A DNA stretch of 64,000 nt from Paracoccaceae bacterium (lineage in GTDB: Bacteria > Pseudomonadota > Alphaproteobacteria > Rhodobacterales > Rhodobacteraceae): NCBI GenBank assembly GCA_022822495.1, contig JAJEBQ010000027.1:1-64000 (forward strand). Reading direction: 5' to 3'. A program made the position numbers and the translations under genes. Every line of letters begins with the position of its first letter. Positions within the stretch are counted from its first letter, which is position 1. The notes beneath the pieces were generated by a model, which worked only from the letters and a program-made list of their open reading frames with translations, was not told the DNA's origin and did not search any database. Below, one piece after another: positions 56,781 through 64,000 of this stretch.

Positions 56781-57158
56781 CGTAGGTTGACCAATACTAC
56801 TACAAATCACCTCGGAATGCTGTATAAAACGAGTAAGTAAATTAGTATCTGCATCATGTCTTTACGAGAATATTTGAAACAGGGGCCCAAACTGGATTCG
56901 TAAAACGAGCTGAGAAATCATTTTCTAATTCCTCATTTGGAGGGTTTTGTTAGTATATTTTTCGTAAATCAATAATTTAAGAAATTTGTTAAAACATAGT
57001 ACCAAGTGTACAAGAGCTTCGGTTTCGCAAATTAACATTATGAAATACAAATAGTGCTTTGGTAAAACATAATAACAAATTACTTATAACAAAATTGAGA
57101 AAATTCATCTTCAAATTAACAGTACTTTGTTAAAACTGATAGATAAGGACTCCGCCCA
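56781..57158. other. Upstream region of the DUF262 gene with three repeated motifs
   Basis: AT-rich, noncoding. TTTGTTAAAAC occurs at 56985-56995 and 57126-57136, with a one-base variant TTTGGTAAAAC at 57058-57068, spaced 73 and 68 bases. These may be binding sites for a regulator of the downstream pair. The promoter should be near the last copy, about 25 bases before the start codon. Confidence 0.45.
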
Positions 57159-58241
57159 GTGACCTACTTACAAGAACTAAATGATCAAGCCATGGAACAT
57201 TTTATTATTGATGAAGATGAGGACATAACAACTACTTCCGAACTATTTTCTATATCCTCATATGGAATTGATTACCCTGTCGAAACCCTTGTTAATAGGA
57301 TTAACAACGAACAATTTTATGTCCCAAGTTTTCAAAGGGGTTTTGTTTGGTCAAAAAATAGATCTTCACGTTTTATTGAATCCTTACTGCTAGGATTGCC
57401 TGTGCCTGGTATATTTTTATATAAAGAAACCGAAACCGGGAAGCACTTAATAATTGATGGGCAACAAAGGTTGTTAACTCTCACTTCTTTTTTCCAAGGT
57501 GAATTTAACACAAAAAAGTTCAACCTTAGTGGGATCGATTCAAAATGGGAGGGAAAAACATTTGAAACCTTAACAAAAGAAGACCAGATGCGGTTAGCAG
57601 ATACAGCAATCCATGTAACCGTATTTAAGCAAGACTTGCCAAGGGGAAATATGAACAGTGTTTATGAAGTATTTGAAAGACTTAACACAGGTGGAGTTAA
57701 ACTTTCCGCACAAGAAATAAGGTCATGTATTTTCCATGGTAATTTCAATGACTTCCTACACAAACTTAATAAGCAGAAAACATGGAGAAGTATATTTGGG
57801 TTAAGAGAAAATAATCGTTTAAAAGACGTCGAAATTATCTTGAGATTTTTTGCTTTCCTGGAAAGGAAAGATCAATATTCACCCCCCATGAAGCAATTCC
57901 TAAACAATTTTATGGCAACAAAACGAAACTATACTGATAAAGAACTAATTGATTTGGAGGAAATATTCATAACAACCATGAATTTTATTGCTACTACAAT
58001 TGGTGATCACGCCTTCAGACCAGAAAAAGCGTTCAATGTTGCTGTGTTTGATTCAGTGGCAACAACAATTGCGAAAAAAATAAAGGAAGGTGGAAAACTC
58101 TGCGAGTATGAAACTAAAACATCCTATATGGAATTATTGAAAAATCATGAATTTAGAGAGGGATATTTAACTAACACCGCTTCTACAGAAAACGTCAACA
58201 AACGTTTTTTGAACGCTGGTCAGGCATTTGGTCTCATATGA
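57159..58241 (+). CDS. DUF262 (ParB/Srx-like) domain protein
   Basis: 360 residues from GTG 57159, with AAGGA upstream. The DUF262 core is obvious: FYVPSFQRGFVWSKNRSSRF with the Q-R motif, LLLGLPVPGIFLYKE, and LIIDGQQRLLTLTSFF (DGQQR). A later FERLNTGGVKLSAQEIRSCI block is equally characteristic. DUF262 is the GmrS-like NTP-binding half of type IV restriction enzymes and phosphorothioate sensors, but the DUF1524 nuclease half is missing. The next gene, overlapping by four bases (ATGA), encodes a HEPN RNase instead. The pair is a plausible two-part abortive-infection system. Confidence 0.85.
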   Translation: MTYLQELNDQAMEHFIIDEDEDITTTSELFSISSYGIDYPVETLVNRINNEQFYVPSFQRGFVWSKNRSSRFIESLLLGLPVPGIFLYKETETGKHLIIDGQQRLLTLTSFFQGEFNTKKFNLSGIDSKWEGKTFETLTKEDQMRLADTAIHVTVFKQDLPRGNMNSVYEVFERLNTGGVKLSAQEIRSCIFHGNFNDFLHKLNKQKTWRSIFGLRENNRLKDVEIILRFFAFLERKDQYSPPMKQFLNNFMATKRNYTDKELIDLEEIFITTMNFIATTIGDHAFRPEKAFNVAVFDSVATTIAKKIKEGGKLCEYETKTSYMELLKNHEFREGYLTNTASTENVNKRFLNAGQAFGLI

Positions 58242-58732
58242 ACACCCAGAATTTATTAGATGCAGAGTATAATCGATTAGATAAGCAGATTAGAGTTATT
58301 GAAGACAGCATTGGCAAGTGCCCTGAAGAACTGATTGTATTAAGTTGTCAGATAATGTGCGTTTCAATATGCGGTAGTCTCGAACAGTGCCTAAAAGCGA
58401 TATTTACTGAGTATGCAAACCAACAATCAGATCACAAACTCGAAAATGTTATAGCAAAAATTTGTACTAATTTTAGGACTCCAAAACCTAAAAATTTAGA
58501 GGAATTTGTTGGGTTGCTAGATCCTTAATTTTCTAGGCACTTGAGAGAATCTTGGGAAGAAGAGGAAGAACAAGAACGATCGCATTTAGGTAACCTAGTC
58601 AAAAACAGAATAGATATAGCCCACCAAACCGGCAACCGAGTAGATTTAAGAACCTCGCATTTAAGAACCTACTTAAACGTTTACTTATCTATACTTTCCA
58701 AGGTTCACAATCACTTTCTCAAAAGAGAATGA
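58238..58732 (+). pseudogene. HEPN-domain (RiboL-PSP/MAE_28990-like) ribonuclease with in-frame TAA
   Basis: ATG 58238 overlaps the DUF262 stop. The frame encodes YNRLDKQIRVIEDSIGKCPE, VLSCQIMCVSICGSLEQCLK and NLEEFVGLLDP, then TAA at 58526-58528, and continues in the same frame through SWEEEEEQERSHLGNLVKNR and IDIAHQTGNR to TGA 58732. The second half carries the R-x4-H catalytic motif of HEPN RNases (RIDIAH). Without the stop it would be a 164-residue protein of the family's normal size. The truncated product lacks the active site, so toxicity is lost while the DUF262 partner remains intact. Confidence 0.65.
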
Positions 58733-58765
58733 ATTTATTTTATAGCTTCAATTCAAATGCTCTTA

Positions 58766-58789
58766 AAAATTTTAAAAGCGATTACCCTG
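58766..58789 (-). repeat. 24-base inverted repeat, right copy (solo ISAs1-type end)
   Basis: Read on the minus strand this is the same 24 bases as 56409-56432. No transposase lies next to it; beyond base 24 the sequence is unrelated to the left element. It interrupts the gene downstream of the second Panacea gene, supplying that gene's premature TAA. Confidence 0.9.
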
Positions 58790-58847
58790 TAGTTGTCACC
58801 CTAATCTTTTGACTACCACTCCCCTTTTTTGGAGGCTGCTCACTCAT
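58782..58847 (-). pseudogene. Stub of Panacea partner gene, cut at the inverted repeat
   Basis: ATG 58847 overlaps the Panacea stop by eight bases (ATGAGTGA), exactly as the membrane-protein gene does in the pair at 39183. The frame reads MSEQPPKKGSGSQKIRVTTT, then runs into the ISAs1-type repeat, which supplies a TAA. Only 21 residues survive, too few to assign a family, but the position identifies it as the former toxin or partner. Confidence 0.55.
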
Positions 58848-59286
58848 CCATTAAACTTTCATAATGACTCTGGATTAGGTCATTACTTATGGGAATACCA
58901 AATGAACCCCTTTCATAAGTCAAGTCCCAGGGTGATCCTGCTTTATGAGTAATACTAGACAGTTTCAAAGCACTCAAATGACCGTACAAATCATAAATCA
59001 TTCTGATCATAGCCATTTCATCTGAGTCAAGATACTCCTTCTTGTATACCTTAATTTTTTTGACTGGATTGCTTCGGAAGTGTCGTAATTTCTTATACAA
59101 CAAGGGAATAACCGGACCGTATTGCCAAGCTTCAATCCTATCTTTAATCAAAGGGCGTTCATGCAAAGCTAACATCCAACCATGTGCTATATAAACAAGT
59201 TTCAGGACTTGCATCAAGGTTAGGGATTTCTCCTTTTCGTCTGCCAAGTTGATGAATTCATTCGCAACTGTGATACTGCTTGTCAT
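58840..59286 (-). CDS. Panacea (DUF4065/SocA-like) protein, second copy
   Basis: 148 residues. Shares with the 39183 protein SLTLMQVLKLVYIAHGWMLA, RIEAWQYGPVIPLLYKKLR and THKAGSPWDLTYERGSFG, so the two are paralogues or independent acquisitions of one family. It appears intact, but its downstream partner is reduced to a stub, so the antitoxin is orphaned. Upstream is about 150 bases of gap to rluD. It may persist because it is harmless, or because it neutralises a toxin elsewhere. Confidence 0.8.
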   Translation of the reverse strand: MTSSITVANEFINLADEKEKSLTLMQVLKLVYIAHGWMLALHERPLIKDRIEAWQYGPVIPLLYKKLRHFRSNPVKKIKVYKKEYLDSDEMAMIRMIYDLYGHLSALKLSSITHKAGSPWDLTYERGSFGIPISNDLIQSHYESLMDE

Positions 59287-59439
59287 AATTTTTCACCACT
59301 GTTAGGACAATTCCATGCAATAAACATAGTAACTAAACTCCATAGTTTGGTATTACGTATATAGCATGTTACTCAAGATTCAAATTTATTCCTGCAACGG
59401 TTGCCATAACAAGCTATTTTGCAGGATTTAATCCCTATA

Positions 59440-60459
59440 CTAACCACCGCTAATGGATGTGATCAACTGCTGGAAATCTTCAGGTAGCCCTGCTTCAAAA
59501 ACCATCTGCTTCCTGGTCATCGGATGCATCAATTCCAAATGACCCGCATGGAGTGCTTGGCGGGTAAAATTGGTGATAATCTTGTTATTTTCCGAATGAA
59601 TATTTTGCTGACCTTGCCCATAAAGTTGATCACCAATTATAGGGTGTCCGATATAGTCCATATGAACCCTGATCTGGTGCGTCCTTCCGGTTTCAAGCCA
59701 ACACTTAACCAAAGATAATGAACGTTCTTGAAACATCTTCATGACCTTAAACCGTGTAGTGGCCTTTTTACCGCCAGTTGGAACGACAGAAAACTTTTTC
59801 CTGTTATTCGGATGGCGGCCGATGTTGGGAAATATCCGAAATATTTCTTCCGGTTCAATTTCCAGTGATTTCAAATTCCTAACCAGTAAGGAAGGTATTG
59901 TCGGGCCACCTTTAATCAATGCCATATAGACTCTTTTTGCACTACGGGTAGAAAACTGTTTGGTCAGAGAATGCATCGCACGATCAGTTTTGGCGACCAC
60001 CATTAAACCGGTGGTATCCTTGTCCAACCTGTGAACAATTCCTGGTCTATTTTGATCTTGATTGCCTGAAAAATTTTGACCACAATGATAAACCAAAGCA
60101 TTCACCAAAGTTCCAGTGTAATTTCCGGCCCCGGGGTGAACGACCAAACCGGCAGGTTTGTTGACAACGATTATTTCGGCATCTTCATGGACAATATCCA
60201 AAGGTATATTTTCTGGCTCAATATGGCTTGTGGTTGACTCGGGAATTCGAATTTCAAGAACCTGCTCTTCATGTACAAGAGTTTTCGGGATAGTAATTAC
60301 TTTCCCTTGCAATGTTACATAACCCTCTTTAATTAATTTGCTTACCCGGGACCTGCTGATTTCCAGATCATCAGGCAGGAGGTTGGTCAGGGCCCGATCC
60401 AATCTTGTCGAAGGTCCCTCACCGATTTGAAACAAAAAAGCTTTGGGAATATCATTCAT
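59440..60459 (-). CDS. rluD: 23S rRNA pseudouridine synthase, RluD type
   Basis: 339 residues. N-terminal S4 RNA-binding domain (residues ~18-85, SRSRVSKLIKEGYVTLQGKV) and a pseudouridine synthase domain with the catalytic Asp in IVHRLDKDTTGLMVVAK. Further blocks are INKPAGLVVHPGAGN-like sequence near residue 100 and LETGRTHQIRVHMDYIGHPI. It modifies helix 69 of 23S rRNA if it is RluD. Its annotated ATG overlaps the start codon of the divergent DUF6476 gene, so the true start may be slightly internal, for example at the TTG of codon 9. Confidence 0.9.
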   Translation of the reverse strand: MNDIPKAFLFQIGEGPSTRLDRALTNLLPDDLEISRSRVSKLIKEGYVTLQGKVITIPKTLVHEEQVLEIRIPESTTSHIEPENIPLDIVHEDAEIIVVNKPAGLVVHPGAGNYTGTLVNALVYHCGQNFSGNQDQNRPGIVHRLDKDTTGLMVVAKTDRAMHSLTKQFSTRSAKRVYMALIKGGPTIPSLLVRNLKSLEIEPEEIFRIFPNIGRHPNNRKKFSVVPTGGKKATTRFKVMKMFQERSLSLVKCWLETGRTHQIRVHMDYIGHPIIGDQLYGQGQQNIHSENNKIITNFTRQALHAGHLELMHPMTRKQMVFEAGLPEDFQQLITSISGG

Positions 60460-60775
60460 GAATAAATCTCCTGAAAACTCTATCGAGCCAGCAGGACTGA
60501 AATGGTTAAAAATTCTGGTAGCTGTCCTTACGGTAACCTTGATTATAGGATTTTTAACAATTGTTGGTATGTTTATTTACCGATTTAATTCAATTGGCGA
60601 TACCGCCGTTATGTCACCATTGCCTGATCAAATCAATCTGCCTCAGGGGGTAGAAATAAATGCCTTCACCCAAGCAGAGGATTGGTTTTTGATTTTAACT
60701 TCCGAAAATGAATTGTTGATTTATGACAGGGGTACAAATAAGCTCATCCAAACGGCCAGGATACAAAACCAATAG
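60458..60775 (+). CDS. DUF6476 family membrane protein
   Basis: 105 residues from ATG 60458. One membrane helix (ILVAVLTVTLIIGFLTIVGM) then a short periplasmic domain with PDQINLPQGVEINAFTQ and a C-terminal LLIYDRGTNKLIQTARI. This small alphaproteobacterial family is usually encoded beside rluD, as here. Function unknown. The frame extends to 60443, but the ATG at 60458 gives the family's N-terminus. Confidence 0.75.
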   Translation: MNKSPENSIEPAGLKWLKILVAVLTVTLIIGFLTIVGMFIYRFNSIGDTAVMSPLPDQINLPQGVEINAFTQAEDWFLILTSENELLIYDRGTNKLIQTARIQNQ

Positions 60776-61072
60776 AGGAATTGGAACTTATTTACACACG
60801 CACAAAAATCTTAAATTTTGCTACAAACCCAAGGCTATAGCGTGACAATCTGAATGGGAACTCAGCATCAATCAATATAGAAATCCAAGTGAGAAAGTTA
60901 TTTTCTGATGGGAGGTGTCTTCGGCTGGCTAGCAAATCACGATATTTTATACAATTCACCCGAGAGTGAAAATATTATTTTGTGAATTGATAATCAGCAA
61001 GAAAATCTGAAAATCTTTCATAAGAAGATTCCCGTAATTTTGAATAATTTGAAAGGTGGTCATAGTTAAGAA

Positions 61073-63142
61073 ATGGCATTCTCTCCTGAGTTTATAGAAG
61101 AATTGAAAAGGGTTACTTCCATTTCCCGAATTCTTGGGAAATTTGTAACTTGGGATCCGAAAAAAACGAAAGCCGCCAAGGGAGATTACTGGGCCTGTTG
61201 TCCATTCCATTCGGAAAAAACGCCATCCTTTCATGCCACCGAATCAAGAGGTACTTATTATTGTTTTTCCTGTCAGGAGAAAGGTAATGCCTTTACTTTT
61301 CTGCAAAAAAGCCAGGGAATGAGTTTTGCTGATGCTGTAAAATTTCTTGCAGCTGAAGCCAATTTGGCCTTACCAGAACCCACAGGAAAGGAAAAGGAAC
61401 AGGCCAAGAAAGTCAATTATTTAATAAAAATCCATGAGATTGCTTCTGGCTATTATCGGGACCAATTAAATTCGAGCATAGGGAAACCTTCGCTGGATTA
61501 TTTAAAGTCCAGAGGATTGAAATCCTCTACGATCAAGGATTTTGGAATCGGATATGCCCCCAACATGCCGGAATTGATCACGTTGTTAAACAATTCAGGT
61601 TATTCACAAGAACAAATTGTTGAGGCAGGCCTGGCAAAACATAGTGACAATGGAACAGGTGTCTATACGACCTTCAGAGATAGGATTGTATTTCCAATAC
61701 AAGACAGCCGGGGCCGAGTTATTGCCTTTGGTGGAAGGGCTATGGACCCCAAAGTTCCAGCGAAATATCTGAATTCTCCCAACACACAAATATTCAGCAA
61801 GGGAAACATACTCTATAATCTCCACAATGCTTCTGCTTTGGTTCATGAGGACAATCCTCTACTTGTCGTTGAGGGCTACATGGATGCCATTGCGCTTCAC
61901 CAGGCAGGTTTTACCGCAAGTGTTGCGCCTTTAGGTACTGCAGTTACGGCTAAACATCTAACCCAATTATGGCGCTTGTTCCCTCTTCCGATATTTGCCA
62001 TGGATGGTGATGAAGCCGGTATTCGGGCGGCCCAAAGGATCGTAGACCTTGCCCTTCCTTTTCTGTCACCGGGAAAATCCATAAGGTTTTGTACCCTTCC
62101 ACAGGGACTTGACCCTGATGAATTGATAATAAAAAGAGGCGTTCAGGGTATGCGAGATTGTCTCAATCAATCTCTGGAATTTTGCGATTTTTTATGGGCT
62201 TCAGAAACCCTTGGCAAAAGATTCGATACACTGAACGCGAGAACCATTCTGAAGGACACATTGAATGGCAAGATAGGTCAAATAGAAAATCCTGTTGTTC
62301 GAAATCTCTTTAAAAACGACCTCAATCAACGCTTTTTTGATAACTATATTCGCAGGTCGAGCAATAAAGCTGGATTAAAAAAATTAAAACCCACTGGCCA
62401 TCTGTCAAGAAAAGTTAAGGAATCACTGACCCCAGATGACAAAACCGCCAAAGATTCAGAGTTTTACCTTCTTGAGGCCCTAATTGTTTCATTATGTCTT
62501 CACTATCCTGAGATCATTGATGACTCCATTGATGAAATCGAAACCTATGACTTTCTGTCAGATGAACTGAATGGTATCAAATCCTTTATCTTGAACCATC
62601 AGGAACTCATTGCAACGTCGCCTGAAAGCCTCATGAACCAATTGCAGGGAAGTGAACATTCGCAGGAAATCGAGATGCTCCTTGATATAAGGGAACTCAA
62701 TATCCTGCCGGAAATATCAGATCGACGCATGTCCACCCAAGCAAAATCACTTTTTCAGGCCACTTTGGTCAGGTTGAAGAATTTGAGACATCAGCGAAAC
62801 CTGATTCAAGAAATCACGGATACAGATGTGAACACGTATGACAATGAGCTTTTGAATTTGCTCAAGGATGTAAACCTAAAAAGAGATGATATTGAGACCA
62901 CCATTTTAGATCAGGATTCCATGATCCCAGATAAGGAAAATGATGATTTGAATGAAGACAAGAAACGGTTGGAAGAAATAATCTCTTCCCTCACAGCAAC
63001 GTCACATAATTCGGATACCACGTCAATCCTTACACCCCCGAAAGCTACAGAACCTGCCAAAGAGAATGAAATGGTAATGGAAAATTCGCATCGAATTTCG
63101 AAAGCGGATTATCAGGAATTACAAAACCTCATAGACAAGTAA
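61073..63142 (+). CDS. dnaG: DNA primase
   Basis: 689 residues. CHC2 zinc finger (residues ~42-72: CPFHSEKTPSFH, then YYCFSCQEKG), the catalytic core with FRDRIVFPIQDSRGRVIAFG, TOPRIM domain with VVEGYMDAIALHQAG and AMDGDEAGIRAAQR, and a C-terminal helicase-binding region that is long and acidic here. Synthesises RNA primers with DnaB. The 300 bases upstream contain no gene. It has no detectable defects. Confidence 0.95.
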   Translation: MAFSPEFIEELKRVTSISRILGKFVTWDPKKTKAAKGDYWACCPFHSEKTPSFHATESRGTYYCFSCQEKGNAFTFLQKSQGMSFADAVKFLAAEANLALPEPTGKEKEQAKKVNYLIKIHEIASGYYRDQLNSSIGKPSLDYLKSRGLKSSTIKDFGIGYAPNMPELITLLNNSGYSQEQIVEAGLAKHSDNGTGVYTTFRDRIVFPIQDSRGRVIAFGGRAMDPKVPAKYLNSPNTQIFSKGNILYNLHNASALVHEDNPLLVVEGYMDAIALHQAGFTASVAPLGTAVTAKHLTQLWRLFPLPIFAMDGDEAGIRAAQRIVDLALPFLSPGKSIRFCTLPQGLDPDELIIKRGVQGMRDCLNQSLEFCDFLWASETLGKRFDTLNARTILKDTLNGKIGQIENPVVRNLFKNDLNQRFFDNYIRRSSNKAGLKKLKPTGHLSRKVKESLTPDDKTAKDSEFYLLEALIVSLCLHYPEIIDDSIDEIETYDFLSDELNGIKSFILNHQELIATSPESLMNQLQGSEHSQEIEMLLDIRELNILPEISDRRMSTQAKSLFQATLVRLKNLRHQRNLIQEITDTDVNTYDNELLNLLKDVNLKRDDIETTILDQDSMIPDKENDDLNEDKKRLEEIISSLTATSHNSDTTSILTPPKATEPAKENEMVMENSHRISKADYQELQNLIDK

Positions 63143-63792
63143 AGGGTATTCTCTCTTATAAGCATCAATTGTAATTTTTCGATGTCGCCACCTGTTTATA
63201 TCTTAATCCCTCTTCAACCAAGGTCTGTAAAATCAGCCTATTGTCCTCTCGTTTTTGTCTAATTTACTTTTTTAATAACCGAACCACGCAAAACCTCATC
63301 AAATGATGAGCGTTCCATTTTGGTAATATTCAAGTGGTGGCTTGCAATATACTGACATCACGGATTGGGGGTTGTTGTACGGCAAGAGCGATGCAGGCTC
63401 ACGACCTCTATGAACCATGAAATTGACACCCGGTTAAGGATAAACATCACCATGGTATGAAATGCCCCAGGCAAAGTTCAGATAACCGCATTATACCTAT
63501 AGGTTGAAGGATTTTCTGCTTTCCAGGGAAGTTCTGTTTTACCCAGCTTTTAGCATGAATTGTGAAAACTGGATAAGTCGTACAATATCATGCAATGGAT
63601 TTTCCTTATAGATGCATCTTTGAAAAAGGAATCAAAATACTATCTGTATGTAGAGTCAAATGGGCCTTGAGGCCAGTTGCGCCCGAAAATATTCAGACCT
63701 TTGGTTAAGACCTTAACCAGAAGGAAAACATCGGCCAGAAGTTATGGAGGACAGGCTGCCCAATCTTTCCCTGACATATAACGGAATTTTCT
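63143..63792. other. 650-base intergenic region after dnaG
   Basis: No coding frame that I trust. Near its right end are two close palindromes: GGCCT-TG-AGGCC (63663-63674) and TGGTTAAG-AC-CTTAACCA (63702-63719). The latter lies about 75 bases before the next start codon and could be an operator. The region must carry the promoter of the downstream gene. Confidence 0.45.
63702..63719. promoter_or_regulatory. Perfect 18-base palindrome upstream of the terminal gene
   Basis: TGGTTAAG and CTTAACCA are exact inverted arms separated by AC. Symmetry of this length is typical of a dimeric regulator site. No T-run follows, so it is not a terminator. Confidence 0.4.
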
Positions 63793-64000
63793 ATGGCAAT
63801 TAATCCAAGTGATGAATTTCAAAGCGAGGATTTTTCTGAAATCCTGAAAAACGGTGATGGAACCCCGATATTCGACAATCCGGATTCTGATGATTGGAAT
63901 GAGATCTTGGAGGAAATAACCTCCCATACCGACAAGGATGGCAATTTGTATCTCCAGGAGGTCAAGAATTTTCTTCTTTCCCATTTCAATTGTGAGGAAA
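63793..64000 (+). CDS. Partial gene after dnaG, possibly rpoD
   Basis: ATG 63793 opens a frame that runs off the window (69 codons). It is acidic at first, then reads EEITSHTDKDGNLYLQEVKN followed by FLLSHFNCEE. After dnaG in alphaproteobacteria the next gene is usually rpoD, and sigma-70 region 1.1 has a similar layout (a G-Y-L/V-T-x-x-E helix then a short linker), which makes rpoD the best guess. The HTDKDGNLYLQE stretch also fits an EF-hand loop with His at position 1, so a calcium-binding protein cannot be excluded. Confidence 0.5.
   Translation, partial: MAINPSDEFQSEDFSEILKNGDGTPIFDNPDSDDWNEILEEITSHTDKDGNLYLQEVKNFLLSHFNCEE

Larger units (their letters stand above)
56400..56789. repeat. 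Target-site duplication flanking the ISAs1-type element
   Basis: CGTGGGTTG at 56400-56408 and CGTAGGTTG at 56781-56789 flank the element directly. They match at eight of nine positions, and the size fits ISAs1 duplications. Confidence 0.65.

Noticed and set aside
56409-58789. A simple complete transposon with matching target duplication at its outer ends
   Set aside because: The base string to the left (CGTGGGTTG) matches the right flank of the short element (56781) and not the bases after 58789 (TAGTTGTCA), so a single insertion of the whole unit is not proven.

Overview
The window is from an AT-rich alphaproteobacterial chromosome, probably Rhodospirillales or Rhodobacterales. That placement rests on family-level recognition without a database search. 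The supports are a TIGR02300/FYDLN protein, a CarD-type regulator, DUF1523 and DUF6476 proteins, the gene order mcl1-mdh-sucCD-sucAB-lpd facing mch-sdhCDAB, and an RpoH with the alphaproteobacterial box. I see no tRNA, rRNA or CRISPR array.

Metabolic core. A five-gene minus operon (3119-9673) encodes a molybdenum hydroxylase (FAD subunit plus a fused 2Fe-2S/Mo subunit), a 6-hydroxynicotinate-reductase-like protein, a UPF0280 protein and a DUF1185 protein. It looks like a heterocycle-catabolic pathway of unknown substrate. Divergent from it is ethylmalonyl-CoA mutase. Then come the TCA block (lpd, sucB, sucA, sucD, sucC, mdh) with malyl-CoA lyase, mesaconyl-CoA hydratase and sdhCDAB. The window thus holds three ethylmalonyl-CoA pathway enzymes next to most of the lower TCA cycle. 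Further on are deoC with a double-domain aldehyde dehydrogenase, carD, threonine aldolase, an M20 deacylase, a dipeptide-type ABC transporter, djlA, pepF, rpoH, rluD, dnaG and the start of a gene that may be rpoD.

Accessory loci. Between these blocks lie defence or toxin-antitoxin modules, many of them visibly decaying: a DprA-like/phosphoribosyltransferase pair with an in-frame TGA and an EcoRI-type methylase fragment (197-2004); a BrnT toxin fragment cut by an IS66 relic (about 11827-13312); an apparently intact ATPase/DUF4276 pair (13531-15332); a DUF2188 gene plus a truncated FVNCPFD-family gene (26858-27352); a Panacea antitoxin with a small membrane protein (38846-39680); a UvrD-type helicase with a nuclease-like insertion and an early TAA (47990-50776); a methylase-HNH fragment; a DUF262/HEPN pair bracketed by identical 24-bp inverted repeats of ISAs1 type (56409-58789); and a second Panacea gene whose partner is cut off exactly at that repeat.

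The contrast is the main message. Housekeeping genes are intact and tightly packed, often with 4-bp overlaps, whereas most defence and mobile genes carry a single stop, a frameshift or an IS junction. The most useful new structures are the DUF262-HEPN cassette with its IS-type ends, the two Panacea pairs sharing an 8-base overlap architecture, and the Mo-hydroxylase/reductase/DUF1185 operon.
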